Shown: piece by piece, positions 37,343 to 47,903 of the stretch
Layout: each line of letters starts with the position of its first letter
Numbering within the stretch: position 1 is the stretch's first letter
Origin: Rhodospirillales bacterium
GTDB lineage: Bacteria > Pseudomonadota > Alphaproteobacteria > Rhodospirillales > Shumkoniaceae
Direction of reading: 5' to 3'
Length of the DNA stretch: 64,000 bases
Assembly: GCA_018432935.1 (NCBI GenBank)
Contig: JAHDSF010000018.1
Coordinates: 1 to 64,000, forward strand
Position numbers and translations under genes: made by a program
The notes under the pieces: model-generated
The model's input: the letters and a program-made list of their open reading frames with translations, nothing else
Databases searched by the model: none
Told to the model about the DNA's origin: nothing

Positions 37343-37678
37343 ATGGAGACCGAGGAAGCCGTTCTCTTGCGCATCTACATCGGCGAGGACGACCGCGACG
37401 GCACCACCCCGCTTCACGAGGCCCTGGTCGTGAAGGCGCGCGAGCTTCACCTCGCCGGCGCCACCGTGCTGCGCGGCGTCATCGGCTTCGGCCGTTCCAG
37501 CCGCGTCCACACGACAAAGATCCTGCGCCTGTCCGAGGATCTGCCGCTGGTGCTGGAGATCGTCGACAGCGAGGAGCGGATCCAGGCCTTCCTGGTCGCC
37601 ATCGAGGCCATGATAGACGGCGCCCTGGTCACTCTGGAGAAGGTCCGGGTCGCGCGAAGGATGCGGATCAGCCCATGA
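37343..37678 (+). CDS. DUF190 family protein
   Basis: 111-residue PII-like fold protein: LLRIYIGEDDRDGTTPLHEALV, LAGATVLRGVIGFGRSSRVHT and IVDSEERIQAFL are the DUF190 signature. Such proteins are typically encoded with CrcB and resemble PII signal proteins. GGAGG lies 6 bases before the ATG. The stop overlaps the next gene. Confidence 0.9.
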   Translation: METEEAVLLRIYIGEDDRDGTTPLHEALVVKARELHLAGATVLRGVIGFGRSSRVHTTKILRLSEDLPLVLEIVDSEERIQAFLVAIEAMIDGALVTLEKVRVARRMRISP

Positions 37679-38580
37679 GCGCCGGCCATTCCCATCACCA
37701 CCACGGCCCAACCCACGACAAGGCGTTCGCCATCGGTATCGTCCTCAATGTCGGCTTTGTGGCGGTCGAAGCGACGTTCGGCATCATCGCCGGTTCGCTG
37801 GCTTTGGTGGCGGACGCCGGCCACAACCTGTTCGACGTGCTGGGCCTGCTGCTTGCGTGGGCCGGATCGTGGGCAGCCCGGCGCCCGCCGCGCGGCCGCT
37901 GGACCTATGGCTTCGGCAAGAGCTCGATTCTCGCCTCGCTGGCCAACGCCCTGCTGCTCGCCGCCGCTATCGGCGCCATCGCGTGGGAAGCAGTCGGCCG
38001 CCTGCTGGACCCGCAGCCGGTGGCCGGCGCCACCGTCGCCTGGGTGGCGGCCGTCGGCATCCTGATCAACGTCGCCACTGCCGCCATGTTCATGCGCGGC
38101 CGCAAGGAGGATCTCAACATCCGCGGCGCCTTCCTGCACATGGCAGCGGACGCCGCCGTGTCGGCGGGCGTGGTGGTCGCCGCCCTCCTGATCCTGCACA
38201 CCGGCTGGCTGTGGCTCGACCCCGCGGTCAGCCTGCTGATCGTGGTGGTGATTGCGGTCGGCACCTGGGGCCTGCTGCGCGACTCGTGGACCCTCGCCCT
38301 CGACGCGGTGCCGGCCAAGGTCGACCGCGATGCGGTGGCGGACTACCTTGCCGCGGCGCCCGGCGTGGTCGGTGTTCACGATCTCCACATCTGGCCGCTC
38401 AGCACCACCTCGATCGCCCTCACCGCGCACCTGGTCAAGCCTGATGCGGTCATCGACGACTCCCTCTTGCGCACCCTTGAGGAGGAGCTGCACGAGAAGT
38501 TCGGAATCGACCATGCCACCATCCAGCTCGAGAGCGCGGCCGACGCAAGCTCGTGCCACCTCTATTCCCACGTGAGGTGA
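37675..38580 (+). CDS. Cation diffusion facilitator (CzcD/ZitB-like)
   Basis: 301-residue six-helix metal exporter of the CDF family. A histidine-rich tag (HSHHHHGPTH) is at the N-terminus. Helix II has VADAGHNLFDVLGL and helix V HMAADAAVSAGVV, the paired HxxxD/DxxxD metal site. A C-terminal cytoplasmic ferredoxin-like domain (VVGVHDLHIWPL) dimerises. Zn, Cd or Co are plausible substrates. ATG overlaps the DUF190 stop (ATGA). Confidence 0.91.
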   Translation: MSAGHSHHHHGPTHDKAFAIGIVLNVGFVAVEATFGIIAGSLALVADAGHNLFDVLGLLLAWAGSWAARRPPRGRWTYGFGKSSILASLANALLLAAAIGAIAWEAVGRLLDPQPVAGATVAWVAAVGILINVATAAMFMRGRKEDLNIRGAFLHMAADAAVSAGVVVAALLILHTGWLWLDPAVSLLIVVVIAVGTWGLLRDSWTLALDAVPAKVDRDAVADYLAAAPGVVGVHDLHIWPLSTTSIALTAHLVKPDAVIDDSLLRTLEEELHEKFGIDHATIQLESAADASSCHLYSHVR

Positions 38581-38617
38581 ACGCGGCCCTCCAACCCGCT
38601 ACGCTGCAAGGAAGAAC

Positions 38618-39406
38618 ATGCCAGATAGCATCCGCCGCCTGATCGACATCATGGCCAAGCTCCGCAACCCCGAGGGCGGCTGCCCCTGGGATATCGAGCA
38701 GACCTACCGGACGATTGCGCCGCACACCATCGAGGAGGCCTATGAGGTGGTCGAGGCCATCGAGCACGGCGATTTCGAGGGGCTAAAGGACGAGCTGGGC
38801 GATTTGCTGTTCCATGTCGTCTACTACTGCCAGATGGCCGCCGAGGAAGGCCGCTTCACGTTCGACGACGTCGCCGCCGCGGCGAGCGAGAAGATGGTCC
38901 GCCGCCACCCTCACGTATTCGGGGTGACCGAGGTCGCCGACGCCGGTGCGCAGACCGTCGCCTGGGAGGCGCAGAAGGCGCGCGAACGCAAGGCGCGCCC
39001 GGAAACCGCTGGCGCTCTCGACGGCGTCATTGGCGCGCTGCCGGCCCTCACCCGGGCGCTCAAGCTGCAGAACCGGGCGGCGCGGGTCGGCTTCGACTGG
39101 GGCGAGGCGCGGGAGGTGCTGGCCAAGGTGCGCGAGGAGATCGACGAGATCGAGCAGGCGATGGCGGCGCAGGCGGAACGGCACGCCCTGCTGCGGGAGA
39201 CCGGAGATCTCCTGTTTTCCTGCGTCAACCTGAGTCGTAAGCTGGGATTGGAACCGGAAACCGCGCTGCGCGAGGGAAACCGCAAGTTCGAGCGTCGTTT
39301 CCGGGAGATGGAGCGGCTTCTGGTCAAGAAGGGCCTGACCGTGGAGGATGCGACCCTCGCCGAGATGGACGCCTGCTGGGAAGAGGCGAAGGCGCAGGAA
39401 ACGTGA
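38618..39406 (+). CDS. mazG: Nucleoside triphosphate pyrophosphohydrolase MazG
   Basis: 262-residue MazG with two tandem domains; it hydrolyses NTPs to NMPs and clears aberrant dNTPs. The first domain has GGCPWDIEQTYRTIAPHTIEEAYEVVEAI and DELGDLLFHVVY (EExxE-12-28-ExxD metal motif). The second has a second set: VREEIDEIEQAM and ETGDLLFSCVNLSRKLG. The gene precedes a lipoprotein gene on the same strand. Confidence 0.94.
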   Translation: MPDSIRRLIDIMAKLRNPEGGCPWDIEQTYRTIAPHTIEEAYEVVEAIEHGDFEGLKDELGDLLFHVVYYCQMAAEEGRFTFDDVAAAASEKMVRRHPHVFGVTEVADAGAQTVAWEAQKARERKARPETAGALDGVIGALPALTRALKLQNRAARVGFDWGEAREVLAKVREEIDEIEQAMAAQAERHALLRETGDLLFSCVNLSRKLGLEPETALREGNRKFERRFREMERLLVKKGLTVEDATLAEMDACWEEAKAQET

Positions 39407-39417
39407 CGGAGAGCACC

Positions 39418-40065
39418 ATGGGTCGGTTGCGGGCCTGGTCGTTCGGAAGCTTCGTCGTCGTGCTGGCGCTGGCACTGGCCGGCTGCTATTTCCCGGTCCG
39501 CTTCGACGCCGAGATCGCGCTTGCCGGCAACGGCTATTACGACATCAAGTTCGACGGCTACGTCACCGACCTGGACCTCTACCGGGGCATCACCGAGGGC
39601 AAGCTGCTGCCGCCCCAGGAGGCGGAGATAGTCGCCGCCATCCGCAAGGATCTGGCCCGCGAGAAGGCGGCCAAGGCGGTGCAGTACCACGGCAAGGGGG
39701 TGTTCCGCCTGCACTGGGAGAAGACCGGCGACCTGGTCCGCTACAAGTCGGTGACGTTCCTGCGCCGCAACAGCAACTTCATCATGCTGCGCTACGACCC
39801 CGAGAAAAGCGTCATAGTCCTGCAGGCGATGAAGATGGGCAGGAAGGACATCGAACGGCTCCGCGACGCCGGGCTCGGCCCCGAGGGCGAAATCCGCTTC
39901 ACCACCGCCGCCGAGGTGATCGAGCACAACGCCCACAAGGTCTCGGACGCCAGGAACGGACCGGGCAAGACCTACGTCTGGCGGATCCGCAGCGCCGCCG
40001 ACCTCGGGCCGGATCCCGCCGATCAATCGAGGAGCCTCGCTCCCCACCTCATCGTCGCGATGTAG
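39418..40065 (+). CDS. Conserved lipoprotein of unknown function
   Basis: 215-residue lipoprotein: N-terminal helix ending in the lipobox LALAGC, followed by YFPVRFDAEIALAGNGYYD, then an all-beta/alpha hydrophilic domain. I recognise no enzyme motif. ATG with CGGAGAG 7 bases upstream is chosen over GTG 39403, which overlaps the mazG stop. It converges with the dehydrogenase gene across a 16-base gap. Confidence 0.8.
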   Translation: MGRLRAWSFGSFVVVLALALAGCYFPVRFDAEIALAGNGYYDIKFDGYVTDLDLYRGITEGKLLPPQEAEIVAAIRKDLAREKAAKAVQYHGKGVFRLHWEKTGDLVRYKSVTFLRRNSNFIMLRYDPEKSVIVLQAMKMGRKDIERLRDAGLGPEGEIRFTTAAEVIEHNAHKVSDARNGPGKTYVWRIRSAADLGPDPADQSRSLAPHLIVAM

Positions 40066-40081
40066 CCCCTCTACCGCCCTA

Positions 40082-40948
40082 TCACCCCCGCAACCGCCGG
40101 ATCAGGCTGGTGAAGTCCCAGCGGCCGCCGCCGCGGCCCTGGATGTCGCGGTAGAAGCCGTGAACCTGCTCGGTGACCGGCAGCGGGACGCCACGGCTGC
40201 GGCCTTCCTCCAGGCAAAGGCCGAGGTCCTTGGTCATCCAGTCGACGGCAAAGCCGGGAAAATCGAACCGGTCGTCCACCATGGTCGGACCGCGGCTCTC
40301 CATCTGAAACGAGCGGGTGGCGCCCTTCGACAGCACTTCGATCACCTTGTGCCCATCGAGGCCGGCGACGCGCGCGAAATTGAGCCCTTCGGCAAGGCTT
40401 TGCACCATCCCCGCGGCGATGATCTGGTTGACCATCTTGGTGAGCTGCCCGCTGCCCACGGGCCCCATCAGGTTGACCGCCTGCGCGTAGGAAGAAAGCG
40501 CAGGCCGTACCGCATCCAGGGTCGCCGCCTCGCCGCCGACCATGATCGTCAGCACTCCCTTCTCGGCCCCGATCTGCCCTCCGGAGACCGGCGCATCAAG
40601 GAACCGCAGGCCGCGTCGGGCCCCCTCTTCCGCCAGTTCCCGGGCAACCCCGGCCGAAGCGGTCGTGTGATCGACAAAGATCGTCCCCTTCTCCATGCCG
40701 TCGAAGGCTCCCTGAGCCCCTACGGTGACCTCGCGCACGTCGGCGTCGGCGCCAACGCAGGCCATCACGACCGCGGCGCCGCGTGCCGCCTCCCGCGGGG
40801 TCTGCGCGTGGCGACCGCCGTGCCGGACCACCCAGTCCTCGGCCTTGCCGGGCGTGCGGTTGTAGACGCAGACGTCGAAGCCGGCCCGCTTCAGGTGACC
40901 GGCCATCGGAAAGCCCATCACCCCGAGCCCCAAGAACGCGACTTTCAT
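40082..40948 (-). CDS. NAD(P)-dependent 3-hydroxyacid dehydrogenase (HIBADH family)
   Basis: 288-residue beta-hydroxyacid dehydrogenase. Rossmann loop FLGLGVMGFPMAGHL at the N-terminus, substrate loop FLDAPVSGGQIGAEKG, and the catalytic Lys in GSGQLTKMVNQIIAAG. It could be 3-hydroxyisobutyrate dehydrogenase, tartronate semialdehyde reductase or a related imine reductase. It lies 13 bases after an IMPase-family gene on the same strand. Confidence 0.88.
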   Translation of the reverse strand: MKVAFLGLGVMGFPMAGHLKRAGFDVCVYNRTPGKAEDWVVRHGGRHAQTPREAARGAAVVMACVGADADVREVTVGAQGAFDGMEKGTIFVDHTTASAGVARELAEEGARRGLRFLDAPVSGGQIGAEKGVLTIMVGGEAATLDAVRPALSSYAQAVNLMGPVGSGQLTKMVNQIIAAGMVQSLAEGLNFARVAGLDGHKVIEVLSKGATRSFQMESRGPTMVDDRFDFPGFAVDWMTKDLGLCLEEGRSRGVPLPVTEQVHGFYRDIQGRGGGRWDFTSLIRRLRG

Positions 40949-40961
40949 CCCGGTATCCTCC

Positions 40962-41768
40962 TCAAAGCGAGCGCAGCAGGGCGGCGATCTCGTTCCAGGT
41001 CGCGGCGTCGGGCGCATAAAGGAGCCGTTCCCGCACCAAGCCTTGCCGGGCCTGATAGGGCGTCTCGGTCGGCAGCAGCCGCGCCCGGCCGCCGGCCTCC
41101 TCGAAGATGAGCACGCCGGCGGCGTGATCCCAGGGTTTGACCGGAGCGCCATAGAGAGCGAAGTGAAGGATTCCGAGCGCCAGATCCATCTCTTCGCGCC
41201 CTGCCGAGCCGTAACGGACGAGACCGGAGAACTCCAGGCCCCGGGCGAGCAACCGTTCCTTGGTCTTGACCCCGACCGAGCCGCACATCCGGCCCAGTGA
41301 AACCGGCGTCACCCGACTTACCGGTTCCCCGTCCAGCCGGGTCCCGGCCCCGCGTTCCGCCGCGATGGTCCGCCCGCCCAGCGGATCGTGGATCCAGCCC
41401 GCGACCGTCGCCCCTTCCCAGTTCAGGGCAACGATCGTGGCGAAGCAGCGCTTGCCGGAGGCGAAGTTGCGGGTGCCGTCGAGGGGATCGACGATCCACA
41501 CCGGAGCGTCGCCCGCAAGCCGGCCGAGCAGCCCCGGATCGGCGTCCACCATTTCCTCGCCGACCACCGTGCTGCCGGGCAGCAGCGTGGTCAGTTCCGC
41601 CGCCAACCGGCGCTCCGCCTGCTGGTCGGCAACGGTTACCAGATCGCCTGGCCGCTTCTGGCGGACGTCGTCGGCCGCCAGAGCGCCGAACCGCGGCAAC
41701 ACCTCGGCCGCAGCGACCTCACGCATGATCGCGGCGACCCGGTCCATGTCGAGGGCTGGCAATGCCAT
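40962..41768 (-). CDS. Inositol-monophosphatase-family phosphatase
   Basis: 268-residue Mg-dependent phosphatase. Metal-binding motifs: [20 protein letters not shown], and the second-site segment [20 protein letters not shown]. The family includes inositol monophosphatase, histidinol phosphatase HisN and the 3'(2'),5'-bisphosphate nucleotidase Cys[10 protein letters not shown] fits all three, so the substrate is open. The ATG is chosen at [11 protein letters not shown]; the frame is open further upstream. Confidence 0.86.
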   Translation of the reverse strand: MALPALDMDRVAAIMREVAAAEVLPRFGALAADDVRQKRPGDLVTVADQQAERRLAAELTTLLPGSTVVGEEMVDADPGLLGRLAGDAPVWIVDPLDGTRNFASGKRCFATIVALNWEGATVAGWIHDPLGGRTIAAERGAGTRLDGEPVSRVTPVSLGRMCGSVGVKTKERLLARGLEFSGLVRYGSAGREEMDLALGILHFALYGAPVKPWDHAAGVLIFEEAGGRARLLPTETPYQARQGLVRERLLYAPDAATWNEIAALLRSL

Positions 41769-41787
41769 CTTACCCGCTTTCGCAAGC

Positions 41788-43161
41788 CTACTGGAGAGGC
41801 TGGTCCCGGCGGCGGCGGAAGCGCTCCGCATTCACCGGGTCGAGGCGCACCTTGAGCGCTGCCGACTCGCCATCGTCGCGGCGCTCCAAAACGTCGCCGT
41901 GAGCGTACAGCCAAGCCATGGTGGCACCGTCGGAATAGGCGACCTCCAGATCCATCACCTGGTGCCCCTCCGCCAGCTTGACGTCGATCAGACCGCGCAG
42001 TTCCTCGACGCCCTCGCCGGTCAGCGCCGACAGCGGCACCGCCACCGTGTTCTGCCGCCGCGCCTGGTTGACCACCAGCGTGCGCTCTTCGGGCGGCAGG
42101 AGATCGGTCTTGTTGAGCGCCTCGATCGCATTGCCGGAATCGACCAGACCGCCCATGCCGAGCTCGCGCAACACTCCGTCGACGTCCTCCTTCTGGGCCT
42201 CGCTGTCGGGATGCGAGATGTCGCGCACATGAACGATGGCGTCGGCCTCGCAGACCTCCTCCAGCGTAGCGCGGAAGGCCGCCACCAGCTCGTGGGGAAG
42301 GTCGGAAATGAAGCCCACCGTGTCGGACAGGATCACCGTCCGCCCGGACGGCAGCTCGTGCCCCCGCATGGTCGGGTCAAGGGTCGCGAAGAGCTGGTCG
42401 CGCGCGACCACCTCGGACCGGGTCATGCGGTTGAACAGCGTCGACTTCCCGGCATTCGTATAGCCGACCAGGGCGACCACCGGATGCGGCACCTTCTGGC
42501 GGGCTCGGCGATGGAGCTGGCGGGTCCTGGTGACCTCCTTGAGCTCCTTGTTGAGCCGCGCGATGCGATCGCCGATCAGGCGGCGGTCGGTCTCGATCTG
42601 GGACTCGCCGGGGCCGCCCAGGAAGCCGAAGCCCCCGCGCTGCCGTTCAAGGTGGGTCCAAGACCGCACCAGCCGGCTTCGCTGATAAGTCAGGGCCGCC
42701 AACTCGACCTGGAGCCGGCCTTCCTTGGTGCGGGCCCGTTCGCCGAAAATCTCGAGGATCAGGCCGGTGCGGTCGATGACCTTGGTGTTCCAGGCGCGTT
42801 CGAGGTTGCGCTGCTGCACCGGCGACAGCGGCGCATCGACGATGCATACCTCGACCGGGAGGTCGCTCTCCGCGGAGCGGTTCCGGGGCGTTTCGCCGGC
42901 GATAACCGCCTTCAACCGCTCGACTGTCCCCTTTCCCAGCAGGGTCGAAGGACGGATCTTGGAAAGGTTGACGACTTCCGCATGGACGACAACAAGATCG
43001 ATGCCATGAGCGAGGCCAATCGCCTCCTCCAGCTTCGATTGCGGCAGCCTGGGGTCGTCGCGGTCGACCGGCGCGACGGGGTGAAGCACAAGGCAATGCC
43101 TGTGCCCATCACCCCGCCTCCGATCCGAACCTCTTCCCCTGTTCTCCGACGTCTCGGTCAA
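41788..43161 (-). CDS. hflX: Ribosome-associated GTPase HflX
   Basis: 457-residue OBG-HflX-class GTPase. It has the N-terminal HflX domain ([19 protein letters not shown]), the glycine-rich linker [19 protein letters not shown], and a G domain: G1 [13 protein letters not shown]3 [13 protein letters not shown]4 NKTD. HflX splits stalled 70S ribosomes after stress. The start is TTG just after the hfq stop (2 bases), with GGAG upstream. hfq-hflX is a conserved pair. Confidence 0.93.
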   Translation of the reverse strand: MTETSENRGRGSDRRRGDGHRHCLVLHPVAPVDRDDPRLPQSKLEEAIGLAHGIDLVVVHAEVVNLSKIRPSTLLGKGTVERLKAVIAGETPRNRSAESDLPVEVCIVDAPLSPVQQRNLERAWNTKVIDRTGLILEIFGERARTKEGRLQVELAALTYQRSRLVRSWTHLERQRGGFGFLGGPGESQIETDRRLIGDRIARLNKELKEVTRTRQLHRRARQKVPHPVVALVGYTNAGKSTLFNRMTRSEVVARDQLFATLDPTMRGHELPSGRTVILSDTVGFISDLPHELVAAFRATLEEVCEADAIVHVRDISHPDSEAQKEDVDGVLRELGMGGLVDSGNAIEALNKTDLLPPEERTLVVNQARRQNTVAVPLSALTGEGVEELRGLIDVKLAEGHQVMDLEVAYSDGATMAWLYAHGDVLERRDDGESAALKVRLDPVNAERFRRRRDQPLQ

Positions 43162-43162
43162 A

Positions 43163-43423
43163 TCACTCCGTAGTCGCCGCCCCGGCGTCTTTCTCGGGGT
43201 CGAACAGCTGGATCTGCACGGACGGCATCACCGTTGAAATGGCATGTTTGTACACGAGCTGGGTATGGCCGTCCCTACGCAACAGCACCGAGAAGTTGTC
43301 GAACCACGTCACGATACCCTGCAACTTCACTCCGTTTACCAGGAACACCGTGACGGGCGTCTTGTTCTTTCGAATATAGTTCAGGAAGACATCCTGAACA
43401 TTCTGCGACCTTTCGGAGGACAT
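43163..43423 (-). CDS. hfq: RNA chaperone Hfq
   Basis: 86-residue Sm-like RNA chaperone, hexameric, pairing sRNAs with mRNAs. Sm1 motif: [25 protein letters not shown]; Sm2: [22 protein letters not shown] is the standard N-terminus. The C-terminal tail is short, as in alphaproteobacteria. The leader (43424-43549) contains a GC hairpin (43451-43465), an A-rich stretch with AAGGGGA as ribosome-binding site, and a TATATA that may be a -10, so hfq probably has its own promoter. Confidence 0.97.
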   Translation of the reverse strand: MSSERSQNVQDVFLNYIRKNKTPVTVFLVNGVKLQGIVTWFDNFSVLLRRDGHTQLVYKHAISTVMPSVQIQLFDPEKDAGAATTE

Positions 43424-43549
43424 GGAATTCCCCTTTTTTCGTTCTTTTTTCAGGCCTTCGGCCTGATGGTTTTCACGCGACTCCCTGTATATATGCGGCA
43501 GTCCGCTTGACGCGACCCCAAAGCCCGTCGCGTCTTATTTTTTTGTACA

Positions 43550-44215
43550 CTACAACTTTCGTACCTGCTTTGAAAGAGCGACACAGTCGCTGACGTAGAG
43601 CGTCGGCGGACAGGTGACGAACTCGCCATCCCGCGGCGGATCGGGCCTGAGAAGCACCCCGGTACAACCGGCATGCGCAGCACATTCGAGGTCGACGTCG
43701 GTGTCACCGACAAGCCAGACGTGTGGCCCGGGATCGACGCAGCAAGGCATCAGGGCAAGACGGACCGGGTCGGCCGCCGGCTTGTCGAGGGCCGCATCCC
43801 CGGCACCGATCGCCTTGACGATCAGGTTCTCCCACCGCAGGTGCTCGACCTCTTCGCGCAGGAAGGGACCGGTCTTGTTGCTGACCACCACGCAAGGGAT
43901 GCCCGCCGCCTTCATGTCGCGCAGCAGATCTTCCGCCCCGGGAAGCGGGCGTAGCCGCGCCAGATGAAGCTCCGCGTAGGCGTTGAGAAAATGGTCGCCG
44001 GCCTCCTTCCACGCGGCGCCGAACAGGACCGGAAAGCTCTCGCGCATCGAGCGGCGAACCCGTTCCCTGACTTCCGCCACCGACCACCGATCAAGGCCGT
44101 AGCGGGTCAGCGTGCGATTCAACGCCTCGCCGATCACCTCCCAGGTGTCGACCAGCGTGTTGTCCCAGTCGAACACGATCGCGCAGGGACGTGTGACCGC
44201 GCGGCATTCGGCCAT
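43550..44215 (-). CDS. HAD-family hydrolase (phosphoglycolate phosphatase-like)
   Basis: 221-residue HAD subfamily IA phosphatase: FDWDNTLVDTW (nucleophile Asp), VVVSNKTGPFLRE (motif II), KPAADP (motif III Lys) and VGDTDVDLECAAHAGC (motif IV). The specific substrate cannot be told. ATG overlaps the aminotransferase stop (ATGA). In related genomes the hfq block often has an HAD gene at this place. Confidence 0.87.
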   Translation of the reverse strand: MAECRAVTRPCAIVFDWDNTLVDTWEVIGEALNRTLTRYGLDRWSVAEVRERVRRSMRESFPVLFGAAWKEAGDHFLNAYAELHLARLRPLPGAEDLLRDMKAAGIPCVVVSNKTGPFLREEVEHLRWENLIVKAIGAGDAALDKPAADPVRLALMPCCVDPGPHVWLVGDTDVDLECAAHAGCTGVLLRPDPPRDGEFVTCPPTLYVSDCVALSKQVRKL

Positions 44216-45072
44216 CACGGCTGGTTGGCGATGTGTCGGAAATAGCTCCTGACGAGGCTTTCCACCACCGGGCCGACCGTGCCCTCGCCGACCGGCTTGC
44301 CGTCGAGCGTGACGATCGGCTTGACGAACGAAGTGGTGCTGGTGAGGAAGGCCTCGCGCGCCTCCCTTGCCTCGGCCACCGTGAAAGCCCTCTCCTCGAA
44401 CGTCAGCGTACCCTCGGCAACGGCGTCGAGCACCGCCAGCCGGGTGATGCCGTTGAGGATCATCTCGTCGGCCTTGCGCGTCACCAGCGCGCCCGCCTTG
44501 GTGACGATCCAGGCGTTGGAGGATGTGCCCTCGGTGACCATCCCCTCCTCGTCGACCATCCACGCCTCGTACGCCCCCGCCTCCTTCGCCTGCTGCTTGC
44601 CAAGGATGTTAGGAAGAAGCGATACGGACTTGATATCGCGACGCTTCCAACGGATGTCCGGGATCGTGATGACGCTGACGCCGGTGCGCAGGCTCTCGGG
44701 CGTGGGAAGCTTCATGGGCGAGATCGTCATCACCAGCGAACTCGGCACCGCGGGGTTCGGAAAGGCGTGCTCCCGCCGCGCGACGCCACGGCTGATCTGA
44801 AGGTAGAGGATGCCGTTGGCAACCCGGTTGCGGCGCATCAACTCGCGCATCACCAGCGACAGCGCCTTGCGCCCCATCGGTGGGGCAATGCGCAGTTCGC
44901 GCAGCGAGCGCTCCAGCCGGAGGGCATGCCGCTCCTCGTCGACCAGCTTGCCGTTCCGGATGCACACGACTTCGTAGATGCCGTCCGCGAAGTTGTACCC
45001 TCTGTCTTCGATATGCACCGCTGCGAGCATCCGCGGCACGTACATTCCGTTGACGTAGGCGATTCGAGCCAC
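44215..45072 (-). CDS. D-amino-acid aminotransferase (class IV PLP)
   Basis: 285-residue fold-type IV aminotransferase. It begins VARIAYVNGMYVP and HIEDRGYNFADGIYEVV (family N-terminus). The PLP lysine is in RRDIKSVSLLPNILGKQQA, and GMVTEGTSSNAWIV holds the phosphate-binding Glu. Probably makes D-alanine/D-glutamate from 2-oxo acids; a branched-chain activity is possible. GTG start with AAGGAG 7 bases upstream. It follows trkA by 17 bases, the order seen in Azospirillum-like genomes. Confidence 0.88.
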   Translation of the reverse strand: MARIAYVNGMYVPRMLAAVHIEDRGYNFADGIYEVVCIRNGKLVDEERHALRLERSLRELRIAPPMGRKALSLVMRELMRRNRVANGILYLQISRGVARREHAFPNPAVPSSLVMTISPMKLPTPESLRTGVSVITIPDIRWKRRDIKSVSLLPNILGKQQAKEAGAYEAWMVDEEGMVTEGTSSNAWIVTKAGALVTRKADEMILNGITRLAVLDAVAEGTLTFEERAFTVAEAREAREAFLTSTTSFVKPIVTLDGKPVGEGTVGPVVESLVRSYFRHIANQP

Positions 45073-45089
45073 CGCTCTTCTCCTTGGCG

Positions 45090-46466
45090 CTAGAAGTATC
45101 CCAAGCTCACTGCGAACAGCTTCTCCACCTTGCGCACGATCTCGCTGGCGGCGAAGACGACGACCCGGTCCTTGGCCTCGATGGCGACGTCCGGGTGGGG
45201 AAAGATGATGCGCCCCTTGCGCTCGAGCGCGCCGATGACGACGCCGAGCGGCAGGTTCAGGTCGCGCATCGGGGTGCCGACCACGGTCGAGGTCTCCATC
45301 GCCTCGATCTCCATCAACTCGCCGAAGCCTTCGCGCAGGGTATGCGCCGAATAGACGCGGCCCCGCCGGACATGCTGCAGGATGGTCGATACCGTGATGT
45401 TGCGCGGCACCACGACGACGTCGATGCCGAGGGTGGTGATCAGCGGCTCGTAGGCGGCCTTGTTGACCAGCACGATCGTGCGCTGGCACCCCGAATGCTT
45501 AGCCAGCAGCGACGACAGGATGTTGGTCTCGTCGTCATTGGTGACCGCGACCACGGTCTCGGTGAGGCCGACGTTGGCCTCCTCGAGGATCTCCGCATCG
45601 AGCACGTCGCCCTGGAGTACGACCGTGCGGCTCAGCCGCTTGGCTGCCGATTCCGCCTTCTCCGGATCGCTTTCGATGAGCTTGGCGTTCACCCACGGGT
45701 TGTTGTCCTCGATCTCGCGGGCCAACGAGAAGCCGATGTTGCCGCCGCCGAAGATCAGCAGCCGCCGCGCCTCCGTCTCCTCGTGACCGAAGGCGGCCAT
45801 GGCGCGGCCGATCTTTTCGGTCTCGACCACGAAGTAGACCTCGTCTCCGGCCAGCATCTGATCGTCCGGGGTCGGCACAATCGGCTTCCCCTGGCGGGCG
45901 ATGCAGACGACTACGATGTTGAGGTCCGGGAACAGCTGGGTCAACTGCCGCAGCGGGGTGTGGATCAGAGGACAATCGTCGCCGCAGCGCACGCCGATCA
46001 GCTTGATCTTGTCGTCGACCAGCGGGATCGTCTCGAACGCGCCGGGAAGCTGAAGCCGCCGGGTCACCGCCCGCGCCACCTCGAGTTCGGGCGAGATCGT
46101 GACGTCGATCGGGATGCCGTTGCGGCTGAACAGATCGCCCCACGCCCGCGCCAGATAGTTCTGCCGCCGCACCCGCGCGATCTTGGTCGGCACCCCGAAC
46201 AGGGTGTGGGCGACCTCGCAGGCGACCATGTTGACCTCGTCGGCGCCGGTCACCGCGATCAGCACCTCGGCGTCCTCCGCCCCCGCCTGCTCGAGGACGT
46301 CGGGAAACGAGGCCATGCCGACCACGCCGCGCACGTCGAGGGTGTCGGAGATCCGTTGCACCAGATCCAGCGACTGGTCGATCACCGTGACGTCGTTGTC
46401 TTCCTGGGCGAGATAGCGCGCGATGTTGAAGCCGACCTGGCCGGCACCGCAGACAATGACCTTCAT
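45090..46466 (-). CDS. trkA: Trk potassium uptake regulator TrkA
   Basis: 458-residue cytoplasmic NAD(H)-binding subunit of the Trk K+ channel with two RCK modules. The first Rossmann loop is VCGAGQVGFNIARYLAQED and the second IFGGGNIGFSLAREIED; each is followed by an RCK-C domain (the first containing GVRCGDDCP, the second TVVGTPMRDLNLPLG). It gates TrkH/TrkG, which are not in this window. Location after ntrX is conserved in alphaproteobacteria. Confidence 0.94.
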   Translation of the reverse strand: MKVIVCGAGQVGFNIARYLAQEDNDVTVIDQSLDLVQRISDTLDVRGVVGMASFPDVLEQAGAEDAEVLIAVTGADEVNMVACEVAHTLFGVPTKIARVRRQNYLARAWGDLFSRNGIPIDVTISPELEVARAVTRRLQLPGAFETIPLVDDKIKLIGVRCGDDCPLIHTPLRQLTQLFPDLNIVVVCIARQGKPIVPTPDDQMLAGDEVYFVVETEKIGRAMAAFGHEETEARRLLIFGGGNIGFSLAREIEDNNPWVNAKLIESDPEKAESAAKRLSRTVVLQGDVLDAEILEEANVGLTETVVAVTNDDETNILSSLLAKHSGCQRTIVLVNKAAYEPLITTLGIDVVVVPRNITVSTILQHVRRGRVYSAHTLREGFGELMEIEAMETSTVVGTPMRDLNLPLGVVIGALERKGRIIFPHPDVAIEAKDRVVVFAASEIVRKVEKLFAVSLGYF

Positions 46467-46532
46467 GTAGCCGCGCCCCCGCCCGCCCCTGCGAACCCTA
46501 TCGGCGAAGCTGCCGGCCGGGGCGGCTGGCCG

Positions 46533-47895
<1,363 letters not shown>

Positions 47896-47903
<8 letters not shown>

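Noticed and set aside
43451-43465. GC-rich hairpin in the hfq leader as a terminator for the HAD gene
   Set aside because: On the minus strand it is followed by A residues, not T, so it does not fit an intrinsic terminator there. It may only be a leader structure.
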